Origin: an uncultured Litorivicinus sp.
GTDB taxonomy: Bacteria > Pseudomonadota > Gammaproteobacteria > Pseudomonadales > Litorivicinaceae
NCBI GenBank assembly: GCA_938091715.1
Contig: CALKMT010000164.1
Coordinates: forward strand, 1 to 7,479
Reading direction: 5' to 3'
Length of the DNA: 7,479 nucleotides
Part shown: in pieces, positions 1-6,581 of the stretch
Layout of the letters: each line of letters begins with the position of its first letter
Numbering within the stretch: the first letter of the stretch is position 1
The notes under the pieces: generated by a model
The model's database searches: none
The model's input: the letters and a program-made list of their open reading frames with translations, nothing else
What the model was told of the DNA's origin: nothing
Made by a program: the position numbers and the translations under genes

Positions 1-311
1 CCCTTGTCGCCAATCGGATCCTTTTCAATTTGAACCCGCAGCGCCTGCCCCTCGTGGACCCGGGAGCTGATCGGCGCACTGGAATCCCCACGCAGATTTT
101 TTTCATGGATAAAGGCCGAACGCTCGAGGCCAATGTCGACAAAAGCGGCCTGCATGCCCGGCAACACCCGGACCACCCGGCCCATGTAGATTTGGCCCAC
201 CAACCCCCGGGCGCGCGTGCGCTCGGTATGCAACTCTTGCAACATCCCGTTTTCGATCACCGCCACGCGGGTCTCTTGCGGGGTCACGTTAATCAGCAAC
301 TCACCGCGCAT
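1..311 (-). CDS. rng: Ribonuclease G, N-terminal part (gene runs off the left edge)
   Basis: RNase G is a cytoplasmic endoribonuclease of the RNase E/G family, known to mature the 5' end of 16S rRNA and to cut some mRNAs. Only the first 103 complete codons are visible. The N-terminus reads MRGELLINVTPQETRVAVIE, closely matching the E. coli start (ELLVNVTP.ETRVA), followed by LQELHTER (24-31), the VGQIYMGRVVRVLPGMQAAFVDIG segment (38-61) that enters the S1 RNA-binding domain, and QIEKDPIGDKG (94-104), the typical end of the S1 insert. The catalytic aspartates and the zinc-link cysteines lie outside the window. The ATG at 311-309 gives the same offset to ELL as E. coli RNase G and follows a G-rich ribosome site (CTGGGGGC). 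It overlaps the end of maf by 11 bp, implying coupled translation at the end of the mre operon. The family call is very secure; RNase E is less likely given the N-terminal sequence and the mreD-maf context. Confidence 0.95.
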   Translation of the reverse strand, partial: MRGELLINVTPQETRVAVIENGMLQELHTERTRARGLVGQIYMGRVVRVLPGMQAAFVDIGLERSAFIHEKNLRGDSSAPISSRVHEGQALRVQIEKDPIGDK

Positions 312-873
312 TTAGCCCCCAGGGATCCAATCCCAATTCGGCCATAGCCCGGGCCACGGACTGCAACGGCAGGCCTACGACGTTATTGAAGTCACCCTCG
401 ATGGACTCGACAAACAATCCACCCCAACCCTGGATACCATAGCCGCCGGCTTTGTCCGCAGGCTCGCCACTGCCCCAGTAGGCATCAATCTGTGCGGTTG
501 TCAGCTGAACAAAGTTTACTCCAGTCTCGGTCACGCCGGATCGCTCTCCTTGTGGGCTGCGCAGGTGCCACCCCGTCATCACTTGGTGCGTTCGTCCAGA
601 TAACCACGACATCATGGTGCAAAAGTCTGCGTAATCCCGGGGCTTGCCCAGAATACGTTGGTCAACCACCACAATGGTATCGGCCGCCAAGACCATGCCA
701 GACCGGTCAACCGCCCAGCATTTCTCTCGCGCCAGGCGAGACACATGGGCCTTGGGCAACTCATTAGGTAAGGCTTGCTCGTCAATGTGCGCGGGACAGA
801 TTTCCGGAGCCAGGCCCAACGACTCGATCATCTGGCGTCGTCGCGGTGACTGGCTAGCCAATACCAGTTTCAT
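301..873 (-). CDS. maf: Maf/YhdE-type nucleoside triphosphate pyrophosphatase
   Basis: This 190-residue protein is a Maf-family nucleotide pyrophosphatase, which hydrolyses non-canonical or pyrimidine NTPs (dTTP/UTP for the E. coli YhdE type) to NMP and pyrophosphate in the cytoplasm. The whole fold is visible: the substrate loop LASQSPRRR (5-13), RLAREK (46-51), the acidic ADTIV motif with the presumed catalytic Asp65, GKP (76-78), the LSGRTHQVMTG strand-loop (91-101), and the C-terminal block DKAGGYGIQGWGG (140-152) and VVGLPL (165-170). These fit the YhdE subgroup better than YceF, and the position between mreD and rng is that of yhdE in E. coli. Length is normal. The ATG at 873-871 overlaps the mreD stop in an ATGA junction, so translation is probably coupled. 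No strong Shine-Dalgarno precedes it. Older annotations call the family septum formation inhibitor; the exact substrate cannot be read from sequence. Confidence 0.96.
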   Translation of the reverse strand: MKLVLASQSPRRRQMIESLGLAPEICPAHIDEQALPNELPKAHVSRLAREKCWAVDRSGMVLAADTIVVVDQRILGKPRDYADFCTMMSWLSGRTHQVMTGWHLRSPQGERSGVTETGVNFVQLTTAQIDAYWGSGEPADKAGGYGIQGWGGLFVESIEGDFNNVVGLPLQSVARAMAELGLDPWGLNAR

Positions 874-1346
874 ACGCGCTCAACGCTTATTCGGCGAGCG
901 ATTCGATTAAGCGATAGGCTGACCAGAGGCCAGACCAACCCCGATACACAGGCCGTCACGGTGCTCAGCAGAGGGTTACCCTGACCACCGGATAGCCAGC
1001 GTACCCAAACCGCCCCCTGCAGGGTCACCCAGCAAAACGCTACCGCCACCAAAATTTGTTGCGGCATGGTCAAATGGCGCAAGCGCAAGCGAAACAGACC
1101 CGCCAGATAGACCGCCAATGCCAATCCAAACGCGTAGCTGGCCAAAGGCGCACCCAACAGCAAATCCAAGGACAAGCCTAAAAACCAAGCGATGACGACG
1201 CCCATAAATCGCGGCGCATAGAGTGCAAACCAGAACGCTGACAGGGCCAGCCAAAGCGGCCAGTAAATTTGATATTCAAAGGGCAGGGGGATCGCCGACA
1301 AGAACCAAACAACGACCAGCACCCCGATGGGAAACAACGGGGTCAT
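870..1346 (-). CDS. mreD: Rod shape-determining protein MreD
   Basis: MreD is a small inner-membrane protein of the elongasome that binds MreC and helps position lateral wall synthesis under MreB control. The 158-residue product is almost entirely hydrophobic, with about five to six predicted membrane helices (approximately 6-20, 29-45, 47-64, 68-85, 97-115 and 124-146), and carries the family-typical GLSLDLLLGAPLASYAFG segment around 57-74. A short basic linker (RLRLRH, 86-91) and a basic C-terminus (RIARRISVERV) look cytoplasmic. Length matches E. coli MreD (162 aa). The start ATG overlaps the mreC stop by one base (TGATG) and the stop overlaps the maf start by 4 bp, so expression probably depends on coupled translation. 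Sequence conservation in this family is low; the call rests on topology plus the mreC-mreD-maf order, and is firm. Confidence 0.95.
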   Translation of the reverse strand: MTPLFPIGVLVVVWFLSAIPLPFEYQIYWPLWLALSAFWFALYAPRFMGVVIAWFLGLSLDLLLGAPLASYAFGLALAVYLAGLFRLRLRHLTMPQQILVAVAFCWVTLQGAVWVRWLSGGQGNPLLSTVTACVSGLVWPLVSLSLNRIARRISVERV

Positions 1347-2209
1347 CAGCTATCGCCGGGCACAACCTCGAGCGTGGCGAAGGCGCGGTCTCGAGCGGTT
1401 TGGGTGCGGTACACCAACATGACACGATCCAATCGATCCGTCTGTGCTACCGGGGCCGCTAGAATTTTGGCAAATGCCTGACCCGGCTGACGCGTGACTG
1501 ACACCACCCTGGCCACCGGATAGCCTTGGGGGAATCGCTGGCCCAACCCGCTGGTACGCAGCAGATCCCCTGGCTCGATTTCCGCCGTGGGGGGCACATT
1601 AATCAGTTCTAACTGATCCGGGTGTCCAGTACCCCGGGCGATCGCCTTGTATCCGCTGCGCTCGACCGTGACCGGAACCTGATGGCTGGCATCGGTTAAC
1701 AGCAGCACCTGGCTGGACAAGCTGCCCACCTCGACCACTTGGCCGACCAGCCCATTCATGTCTAGCACCGCCTGGCCGGTCGCTGCCCTGGCGCTGAAAC
1801 CACGGTTGATGACCATTCGCTGGATAAAGGGATCGGGGGAATGAGCCAGCACCTCGGCGTGCACAAACTCATCGTCCAACCGCGCTGCTGCGGCCAACGA
1901 AGCGCGCAAATCGTTATTCTCGGACTCCAGCGCGTGCATCCGCTGCTGGCGCACCATTAATCGTTCATTTTCCAGCGTCAGGCGCTGGATTTCCGCGCTC
2001 AGGTGTCGGCGTTCGGTGTTGGTCTGAGCCGATCCAGCGATCCATTGCACGGAGTGATTAGCCAGGGACTGCAGCGGGCTGAATAGGCTGGAAATTTGAC
2101 CTCGGACTTGGCCTACCGATTCAAGGGTATTCTCGCCTAGCAGCAACAACCCGCTAAGCACCGTTACAAAGAGCAACTGTGCGCCAGAGGTTGAGTGGGG
2201 TTGAAACAC
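1346..2209 (-). CDS. mreC: Rod shape-determining protein MreC
   Basis: MreC is a bitopic inner-membrane protein whose periplasmic part links the MreB/MreD/RodA/PBP2 elongation complex. The 287 residues show the expected order: a short N-terminus, one membrane helix (about 10-25), a coiled coil rich in Leu, Glu and Arg (about 64-108, including LENERL and LESENNDLR), then the beta-domain with VINRGFSARAATGQAV (133-148), GLVGQVVEVG (153-162), SSQVLLLTDASHQVPV (165-180), GDLLRTSGLGQRFPQGYPVA (214-233). The C-terminus is short and lacks the long Pro/Gln-rich tail of E. coli MreC, as in many other species. It lies 24 bp after mreB in the same reading frame and overlaps mreD by 1 bp. The first standard start is GTG at 2209-2207, which has no well-spaced Shine-Dalgarno; a start at an ATC codon three codons upstream is discussed as a finding. 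Identity is secure; the start is not. Confidence 0.95.
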   Translation of the reverse strand: MFQPHSTSGAQLLFVTVLSGLLLLGENTLESVGQVRGQISSLFSPLQSLANHSVQWIAGSAQTNTERRHLSAEIQRLTLENERLMVRQQRMHALESENNDLRASLAAAARLDDEFVHAEVLAHSPDPFIQRMVINRGFSARAATGQAVLDMNGLVGQVVEVGSLSSQVLLLTDASHQVPVTVERSGYKAIARGTGHPDQLELINVPPTAEIEPGDLLRTSGLGQRFPQGYPVARVVSVTRQPGQAFAKILAAPVAQTDRLDRVMLVYRTQTARDRAFATLEVVPGDS

Positions 2210-2225
2210 CTGTCTGATGGGAACG

Positions 2226-2235
2226 CCCTTTCCTT
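2226..2235 (-). promoter_or_regulatory. Shine-Dalgarno-like tract between mreB and mreC
   Basis: The minus strand reads AAGGAAAGGG, overlapping the mreB TAA stop (2236-2234). It is the only purine-rich ribosome-binding candidate ahead of mreC. Its GGG end is 16 nt from the GTG at 2209, which is too far for normal initiation, but 7 nt from an in-frame ATC at 2218-2216. It therefore bears directly on where mreC starts. Confidence 0.55.
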
Positions 2236-3271
2236 AATCCGTGTTAAACAACTGGAACGATTGCTTGTCGATCAGCTCTAGCGCTTTACCGCCGCCGACT
2301 GCTACACAGTTTAGCGGGTTTTCCGCCACAAAGACCGGCAACCCAGTTCGCTCGCTGATCAGTGTATCCAAGTTCTTTAGCAGGCCACCACCGCCCGTCA
2401 GGACGATGCCGCGCTCGGCGATGTCTGAGGCCAGTTCCGGTGGCGATTTTTCCAACGCGTTCTTGACTGCGTTAACGATATTTTCGACCGGCTCTTGCAA
2501 GGCTTCGGCGATCTCATTGGTGCTCAGCGTGAACTGCTTGGGCACACCTTCCGCTAGGTTGCGGCCCCGCACGTCGATTTCAATTTCCTCGGTGACTTGA
2601 ATGGCCGAGCCAATCGTATGCTTGATGCGCTCGGCCGTGGCGTCACCAATCAAAGTGCCGTATTTGCGGCGAATGTAAGCGGTGATGGCCTCGTCCATAC
2701 GGTCGCCACCGACCCGCACCGACTCTGAATAAACAATGCCGTTAAGCGAGATGATCGCGATTTCCGTGGTGCCGCCGCCAATGTCGACGACCATGGAACC
2801 CGACGCGTCTTCGACCGGCAGGCCTGCGCCCAGGGCTGCGGCCATGGGTTCTTCGATCAGGAACACATCACGGGCGCCGGCACCCAACGCCGATTCTTTG
2901 ATGGCACGCCGCTCAACCTGGGTCGATTGGCAGGGGACACAGACCAAGACTCGAGGACTGGGCGCAACGAAGGATGTTTCATGCACCTTGGCGATAAAAT
3001 GCTGCAGCATTTTTTCCGTGATATGGAAATCCGCAATGACCCCGTCTTTGAGGGGACGAATGGCCTCGATATTCCCGGGCGTGCGGCCCAGCATTCGCTT
3101 GGCATCCTCGCCCACCGCCGCGACAGACTTTTGGTTGCCGTGCTGGCGAATGGCGACCACCGAAGGTTCGTTAAGGACGATTCCCTTGCCGCGGGTGTAG
3201 ATCAGGGTGTTAGCGGTTCCCAAATCAATCGACAGATCGTTCGAAAACAGGCCGCGTAGGTACTTGAACAT
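2234..3271 (-). CDS. mreB: Rod shape-determining protein MreB (bacterial actin)
   Basis: MreB is the cytoplasmic actin homologue that polymerises on the inner membrane with ATP and directs lateral peptidoglycan synthesis. Counting from MFKYLRGLF, the protein has 345 residues (E. coli 347). Visible motifs are the N-terminal amphipathic membrane anchor (1-9), phosphate-1 DLGTANTLIY (16-25), LGRTPGNIEAIRPLKDGVIADF (61-82), STQVERRAI (116-124), phosphate-2 VVDIGGGTTE (161-170), GGDRMDEAI (188-196), GRNLAEGVP (236-244) and the adenosine motif TGGGGLLKNLD (292-302). The ATG at 3271-3269 is chosen because it aligns with known MreB starts; an upstream in-frame TTG at 3334 would add 21 residues unlike any MreB. 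No good Shine-Dalgarno precedes the ATG; instead one arm of an inverted repeat ends right at it. First gene of the mreBCD-maf-rng operon, divergent from gatC. Confidence 0.97.
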   Translation of the reverse strand: MFKYLRGLFSNDLSIDLGTANTLIYTRGKGIVLNEPSVVAIRQHGNQKSVAAVGEDAKRMLGRTPGNIEAIRPLKDGVIADFHITEKMLQHFIAKVHETSFVAPSPRVLVCVPCQSTQVERRAIKESALGAGARDVFLIEEPMAAALGAGLPVEDASGSMVVDIGGGTTEIAIISLNGIVYSESVRVGGDRMDEAITAYIRRKYGTLIGDATAERIKHTIGSAIQVTEEIEIDVRGRNLAEGVPKQFTLSTNEIAEALQEPVENIVNAVKNALEKSPPELASDIAERGIVLTGGGGLLKNLDTLISERTGLPVFVAENPLNCVAVGGGKALELIDKQSFQLFNTD

Positions 3272-3340
3272 TAACGGTTTGCCATGTCTGGTTTTAGTCC
3301 ATCGAAAGATAGCAATCACGCGGGGTGCAGGCAACCGTTA
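3272..3340. repeat. Inverted repeat ending at the mreB start codon
   Basis: The left arm TAACGGTTTGCC (3272-3283) pairs with the right arm GGCAACCGTTA (3330-3340): 11 base pairs with a single bulged T at 3280, enclosing 46 bases. On the mreB strand the downstream arm is directly followed by the ATG at 3271, so if transcribed the structure would occupy the ribosome-binding region. It could instead be a pair of protein-binding half-sites in DNA. The pairing is seen directly; the function is inference. Confidence 0.6.
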
Positions 3341-3345
3341 TCCCG

Positions 3346-3354
3346 TGATAAATT
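3346..3354 (+). promoter_or_regulatory. Possible extended -10 promoter element for gatCAB
   Basis: TGATAAATT has the TGn extension followed by TAAATT, a 4/6 match to the sigma-70 -10 consensus. It would place a start near 3361, giving a leader of roughly 30 nt that contains the AGGA ribosome site of gatC. No good -35 box lies at the proper spacing (TGCAGG at 3326-3331 is poor), which is tolerated in extended -10 promoters. It overlaps the TTATC-4-GATAA dyad, a plausible operator arrangement. This is a pattern match only. Confidence 0.35.
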
Positions 3355-3392
3355 AGGACGTTACGGCGCAAACTTTTAGCTACAGGACTCCT

Positions 3393-3680
3393 ATGACACT
3401 TTCCACCGATCAAGTGCGTCACGTCGCACGCCTCGCTCGACTGGCGGTAGACGACACCGACGTGCCCAACATCGCCCAAAAACTCAACGGAGTTATGGAG
3501 CTACTCGACACCATGCAAGCCCTTGATACACAAGGGATTGAACCCCTAACTAACCCGCTTGATCGGACCCAAATATTGCGCCCAGACGAGGTCACGGAGG
3601 TCGATCAGCGCGCGCATTTAATGGCCAACGCACCGGCCCAGAAAGATGGCTTATTCCTAGTACCCAAGGTGATTGACTGA
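3393..3680 (+). CDS. gatC: Asp-tRNA(Asn)/Glu-tRNA(Gln) amidotransferase subunit C
   Basis: GatC is the small subunit that wraps round and stabilises GatA in the cytoplasmic GatCAB amidotransferase. The 95 residues match the family in length and layout: an N-terminal helical part with VRHVARLARL (8-17), LNGVMELLDTMQALDT (31-46), the conserved turn GIEPLTNPLD (48-57), LRPDEVTE (62-69), and the C-terminal tail NAPAQKDGLFLVPKVI (79-94) that clasps GatA. The ATG has an AGGA Shine-Dalgarno 5 nt upstream. The stop overlaps the gatA start in TGATG, consistent with stoichiometric, coupled synthesis. First gene of the plus-strand operon, divergent from mreB. Confidence 0.97.
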   Translation: MTLSTDQVRHVARLARLAVDDTDVPNIAQKLNGVMELLDTMQALDTQGIEPLTNPLDRTQILRPDEVTEVDQRAHLMANAPAQKDGLFLVPKVID

Positions 3681-5140
3681 TGAGCCTTAGCACCCAGACA
3701 CTCAAATCTCAATTGCAGGCCCTATCGAGCAAAAGCGTCTCATCGGTAGAGCTGGTTCAAGAGCAGATCACTCGAGCGAAAGCCCTGAACGCAGATAACA
3801 ATGCCTTTATCTCGTTTAACGCAGATGGCGCGATTGAACAGGCGAAACAGGCCGATCAGGCTCGCGCAGACGGCTCGACCCAGCCCTTACTGGGGGCGCC
3901 GATTGCCCACAAGGATCTGTTCTGCACCCAGGGTCAGGTGACCACCTGCGGATCAAAAATCCTGCAAAATTTTGTCGCCCCCTACAACGCCACCGTGGTC
4001 GAAAACCTGACCCAAGCGGGCGCCATCAGCATTGGCAAGACCAACATGGACGAGTTCGCCATGGGGTCCAGCAACGAAAACAGCGCCTTTGGTGCGGTCA
4101 AAAACCCTTGGGATCTGGATCGGGTCCCCGGCGGATCCAGTGGCGGTTCAGCGGCAGCCGTAGCCGCAGGCATGGTCGCCGCGGCCACCGCAACCGACAC
4201 TGGGGGCAGCATTCGCCAGCCGGCAGCCTTTACAGGCACCAGCGGCATCAAGCCGACCTATGGCCGGTGCTCGCGCTACGGCATGATCGCCTATGCCAGC
4301 TCGCTGGATCAGGCGGGACCCATCGCCCAGACCGCCGAGGATCTGGCAATTATGTTGGGGGCCATGGCCAGCCATGACCCCAAGGACTCGACCAGTGCCA
4401 CCGAGGGCACCGAAGACTTCACTCGAGACCTGGGGCGCTCAGTCGAGGGCCTGCGCATTGGTTTACCACGCCAGTTCTTTACCGAGCAGCTGGACGATGC
4501 AGTGGCTTCGACTACCCACCAGGCCCTAGCCGAACTCGAGAAACGCGGCGCGGTGTTAGTCGATATTGACCTAGCCAATATTGATCTGTCCCTGCCAGCC
4601 TACTACGTCATTGCCCCGGCCGAAGCCAGTGCGAACCTGTCGCGTTTTGACGGCGTGCGGTTTGGCTATCGCTGCGAGAACCCCAAGGATTTGAACGATC
4701 TGTACGAACGCAGCCGTTCAGAAGGCTTTGGCGAGGAGGTCAAGCGACGCATCCTGGTCGGCACCTATGCCCTAAGCGCCAGCTTCTTTGACGCGTACTA
4801 TGTCAAAGCGCAACAAATTCGACGCCTGATCAAGAACGATTTTGTCGCAGCCTTTGAACAAGTTGACTTGATCGCAGGCCCGACCACGCCGACCCCCGCG
4901 TTCAAACTGGGGGAAAAAACCGACGACCCTAGCGACATGTATTTACAAGACGTTTACACCATCTCCGCCAACCTAGCAGGCATTCCAGGCCTTTCGATTC
5001 CTGCCGGCCAAGTCGCAGGCATGCCCGTGGGACTGCAACTGCTGGGCAACTACTTTGACGAGGCCCGCATGCTGGGCGTGGCGCATCAATTCCAACAAAT
5101 AACGGACTGGCACAGCCGCCGCCCGGAGGTGTCGCTATGA
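3680..5140 (+). CDS. gatA: Asp-tRNA(Asn)/Glu-tRNA(Gln) amidotransferase subunit A (glutaminase)
   Basis: GatA is the amidase-signature subunit that releases ammonia from glutamine (or asparagine) and passes it through a tunnel to GatB. The 486-residue length is standard. The catalytic Ser-cisSer-Lys triad is complete: Lys78 in PIAHKDLF, Ser153 in VPGGSSGGSAAA (149-160) and Ser177 in DTGGSIRQPA (173-182). Other family blocks are GKTNMDEFAMGSSNENSAFG (119-138), GIKPTYGRCSRYGMIAYASS, DAYYVKAQQIRRLI, LIAGPTTPTPAF, and the C-terminal ANLAGIPGLSIPAG and MPVGLQLLG. The start overlaps the gatC stop by one base, with an AAGGTG ribosome site (3666-3671) 8 nt ahead; the stop overlaps gatB by 4 bp. No missing residue or frameshift is seen. 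GatA rather than a generic amidase is certain from the gatC and gatB neighbours. Confidence 0.98.
   Translation: MSLSTQTLKSQLQALSSKSVSSVELVQEQITRAKALNADNNAFISFNADGAIEQAKQADQARADGSTQPLLGAPIAHKDLFCTQGQVTTCGSKILQNFVAPYNATVVENLTQAGAISIGKTNMDEFAMGSSNENSAFGAVKNPWDLDRVPGGSSGGSAAAVAAGMVAAATATDTGGSIRQPAAFTGTSGIKPTYGRCSRYGMIAYASSLDQAGPIAQTAEDLAIMLGAMASHDPKDSTSATEGTEDFTRDLGRSVEGLRIGLPRQFFTEQLDDAVASTTHQALAELEKRGAVLVDIDLANIDLSLPAYYVIAPAEASANLSRFDGVRFGYRCENPKDLNDLYERSRSEGFGEEVKRRILVGTYALSASFFDAYYVKAQQIRRLIKNDFVAAFEQVDLIAGPTTPTPAFKLGEKTDDPSDMYLQDVYTISANLAGIPGLSIPAGQVAGMPVGLQLLGNYFDEARMLGVAHQFQQITDWHSRRPEVSL
5125..5131 (+). promoter_or_regulatory. Strong Shine-Dalgarno of gatB
   Basis: GGAGGTG lies inside the end of gatA. 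It is 5 nt from the first ATG at 5137 and 8 nt from the second, adjacent ATG at 5140, so either or both methionine codons could initiate GatB. The 8-nt spacing slightly favours the second, which gives the MWETVIGLE start and is usual in the family. Confidence 0.7.
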
Positions 5141-6579
5141 TGTGGGAAACCGTGATTGGGCTCGAAATCCACACCCAATTGGCCACCGAGTCGAAAATTT
5201 TCAGCGGCAGCTCGACCGAATTCGGCCAGTCCCCCAATACCCAGGCCAACGCCGTGGACTTGGGGCTGCCAGGTATTCTGCCGGTGCCCAACCAAAAAGC
5301 CTTTGAGTACGCTGCTATGTTCGGCATGGCGATTGGGGCCACGATCAATCAACGATCCACCTTTGACCGCAAGAATTATTTCTACCCCGATCTGCCCAAG
5401 GGCTATCAAACCACCCAGTTGTTCCACCCCATTGTCGAGCACGGCCAGGTAGAAATCCGCATTGACGACACAGTGCGCACGATCGGCGTGACCCGAGCGC
5501 ACCTCGAGGAGGATGCGGGCAAAAGCCTGCACGAGGACTTTGACGGAATGACCGGCATTGACCTAAACCGCGCCGGCACCCCCCTGATCGAGATCGTTTC
5601 AGAACCTGACATGCGCAGCGCCAAAGAAGCGGTCGCCTACCTGAAAAAGATTCACGCCATCGTGCGGTATCTGGGCATTTGCGACGGCAACATGGCCGAG
5701 GGCTCCTTTCGCTGTGATGCCAACGTGTCGGTGCGAATCAAAGGCACCGAAGCGTTTGGCAACCGGGTCGAGGTCAAAAACATCAACAGCTTTAAGTTTG
5801 TTGAAAAGGCCATCAACCACGAGGTTGAACGTCAAATCGAACGCATCGAGGACGGCGGCACGGTTGTCCAGGAAACCCGCTTGTATGACCCGGATCGTGA
5901 CGAGACCCGCTCTATGCGCTCCAAAGAAGAGGCCAACGATTATCGCTACTTCCCCTGCCCTGACTTGTTACCGGTCGAGCTGTCGGATGAATTCCTGGCT
6001 CAGGTACGAGAACGCCTGCCTGAGCTACCGGAGGCCAAAGCCAAGCGCTTAATCGAACAGTTTGGCATCACCGACTACGACGCTGCGGTGGTGACCAGCG
6101 ATCGCGCGCTGGCGGAATACTTTGAACGCGCGGCGGAACACAGCGGCAGCGGCAAGCTGGCGGCGAACTGGGTGCTCGGTGCGGTCAGCCAATGGCTAAA
6201 CGACTCGGACAGCAATATCGAGGCCTGCCCTGTCAGCGCCGAGCGCCTGGGGGATCTCATCCAGCGGATTTCTGATGACACCCTGAACTCCAAAGGTGCC
6301 AAGGCGGTGTGGGAAGCGATGCTAACCTCGGACGCGTCGGTGGATGAGCTAATCGAGTCGCTGGGCTTGAAGCAGGTCACCGACACCGGCGCCATCGAAG
6401 CCGTGGTCGAACAGGTCATGGCCGACAACGCTGGCCAAGTGGAAGCGTATCGGGCCGCCGAGCCTGACAAGCAAGGCAAGATGGTGGGGTTCTTTGTCGG
6501 CCAGGTCATGAAGGCCTCAGGCGGCAAGGCCAACCCACAGGCCGTTAACCAGATTTTGCGCAGCAAATTAGGAGGTTAA
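5137..6579 (+). CDS. gatB: Asp-tRNA(Asn)/Glu-tRNA(Gln) amidotransferase subunit B
   Basis: GatB activates misacylated Asp-tRNA(Asn) or Glu-tRNA(Gln) by ATP-dependent phosphorylation and amidates it with ammonia from GatA. The 480 residues hold the cradle domain with WETVIGLEIHTQL (3-15), DLGLPGILPVPN (41-52), DRKNYFYPDLPKGYQ (77-91), HLEEDAGKSLHE (122-133), DLNRAGTPLIEIVSEPD (142-158), MAEGSFRCDANVSVR (186-200) and EVKNINSF (212-219), followed by a helical segment and a C-terminal YqeY-like tRNA-binding domain (about 330-478) with KLAANWVLG, SKGAKAVWEAML and NPQAVNQILRSKL. All standard blocks are present. In gammaproteobacteria with this operon the enzyme usually serves Asn-tRNA(Asn) formation with a non-discriminating AspRS; the actual substrate depends on genes outside the window. 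ATGATG gives two possible adjacent starts. The stop lies 2 bp before the rhodanese gene. Confidence 0.98.
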   Translation: MMWETVIGLEIHTQLATESKIFSGSSTEFGQSPNTQANAVDLGLPGILPVPNQKAFEYAAMFGMAIGATINQRSTFDRKNYFYPDLPKGYQTTQLFHPIVEHGQVEIRIDDTVRTIGVTRAHLEEDAGKSLHEDFDGMTGIDLNRAGTPLIEIVSEPDMRSAKEAVAYLKKIHAIVRYLGICDGNMAEGSFRCDANVSVRIKGTEAFGNRVEVKNINSFKFVEKAINHEVERQIERIEDGGTVVQETRLYDPDRDETRSMRSKEEANDYRYFPCPDLLPVELSDEFLAQVRERLPELPEAKAKRLIEQFGITDYDAAVVTSDRALAEYFERAAEHSGSGKLAANWVLGAVSQWLNDSDSNIEACPVSAERLGDLIQRISDDTLNSKGAKAVWEAMLTSDASVDELIESLGLKQVTDTGAIEAVVEQVMADNAGQVEAYRAAEPDKQGKMVGFFVGQVMKASGGKANPQAVNQILRSKLGG

Positions 6580-6581
6580 GA

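Larger units (their letters stand above)
3272..3392. promoter_or_regulatory. Divergent mreB/gatC regulatory region
   Basis: This 121-bp gap between the two divergent start codons must hold the promoters for both the mre and gat operons unless transcription enters from elsewhere. Visible elements are the long inverted repeat on the mreB side, a 14-bp dyad TTATCCCGTGATAA (3338-3351) in the middle, an extended -10-like box facing gatC, and an AGGA ribosome site (3384-3387) five bases before the gatC ATG. On the minus strand no clear -35/-10 pair for mreB could be picked out; the AT-rich block 3348-3356 is the likeliest place for a -10. I see no open reading frame of substance here. Confidence 0.7.

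Noticed and set aside
30..347. Plus-strand open frame over the rng/maf junction
   Set aside because: The opposite strand encodes clear RNase G and Maf; the frame is a shadow.
2736..3200. Plus-strand open frame of 154 codons antisense to mreB
   Set aside because: It lies wholly opposite a highly conserved gene, has no family resemblance or ribosome site that I can see, and is Arg/Ser/Pro-rich as expected of a shadow frame in GC-rich DNA.
3272..3334. N-terminal extension of MreB by 21 residues from a TTG at 3334
   Set aside because: The added residues do not resemble any MreB N-terminus, TTG is a weak start, and MFKYLRGLF aligns exactly with the usual start and membrane anchor.
6075..6566. 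Minus-strand open frame of 163 codons antisense to gatB
   Set aside because: It is opposite the conserved GatB C-terminal domain, is Ser/Ala-rich with no recognisable motif, and has no supporting context.
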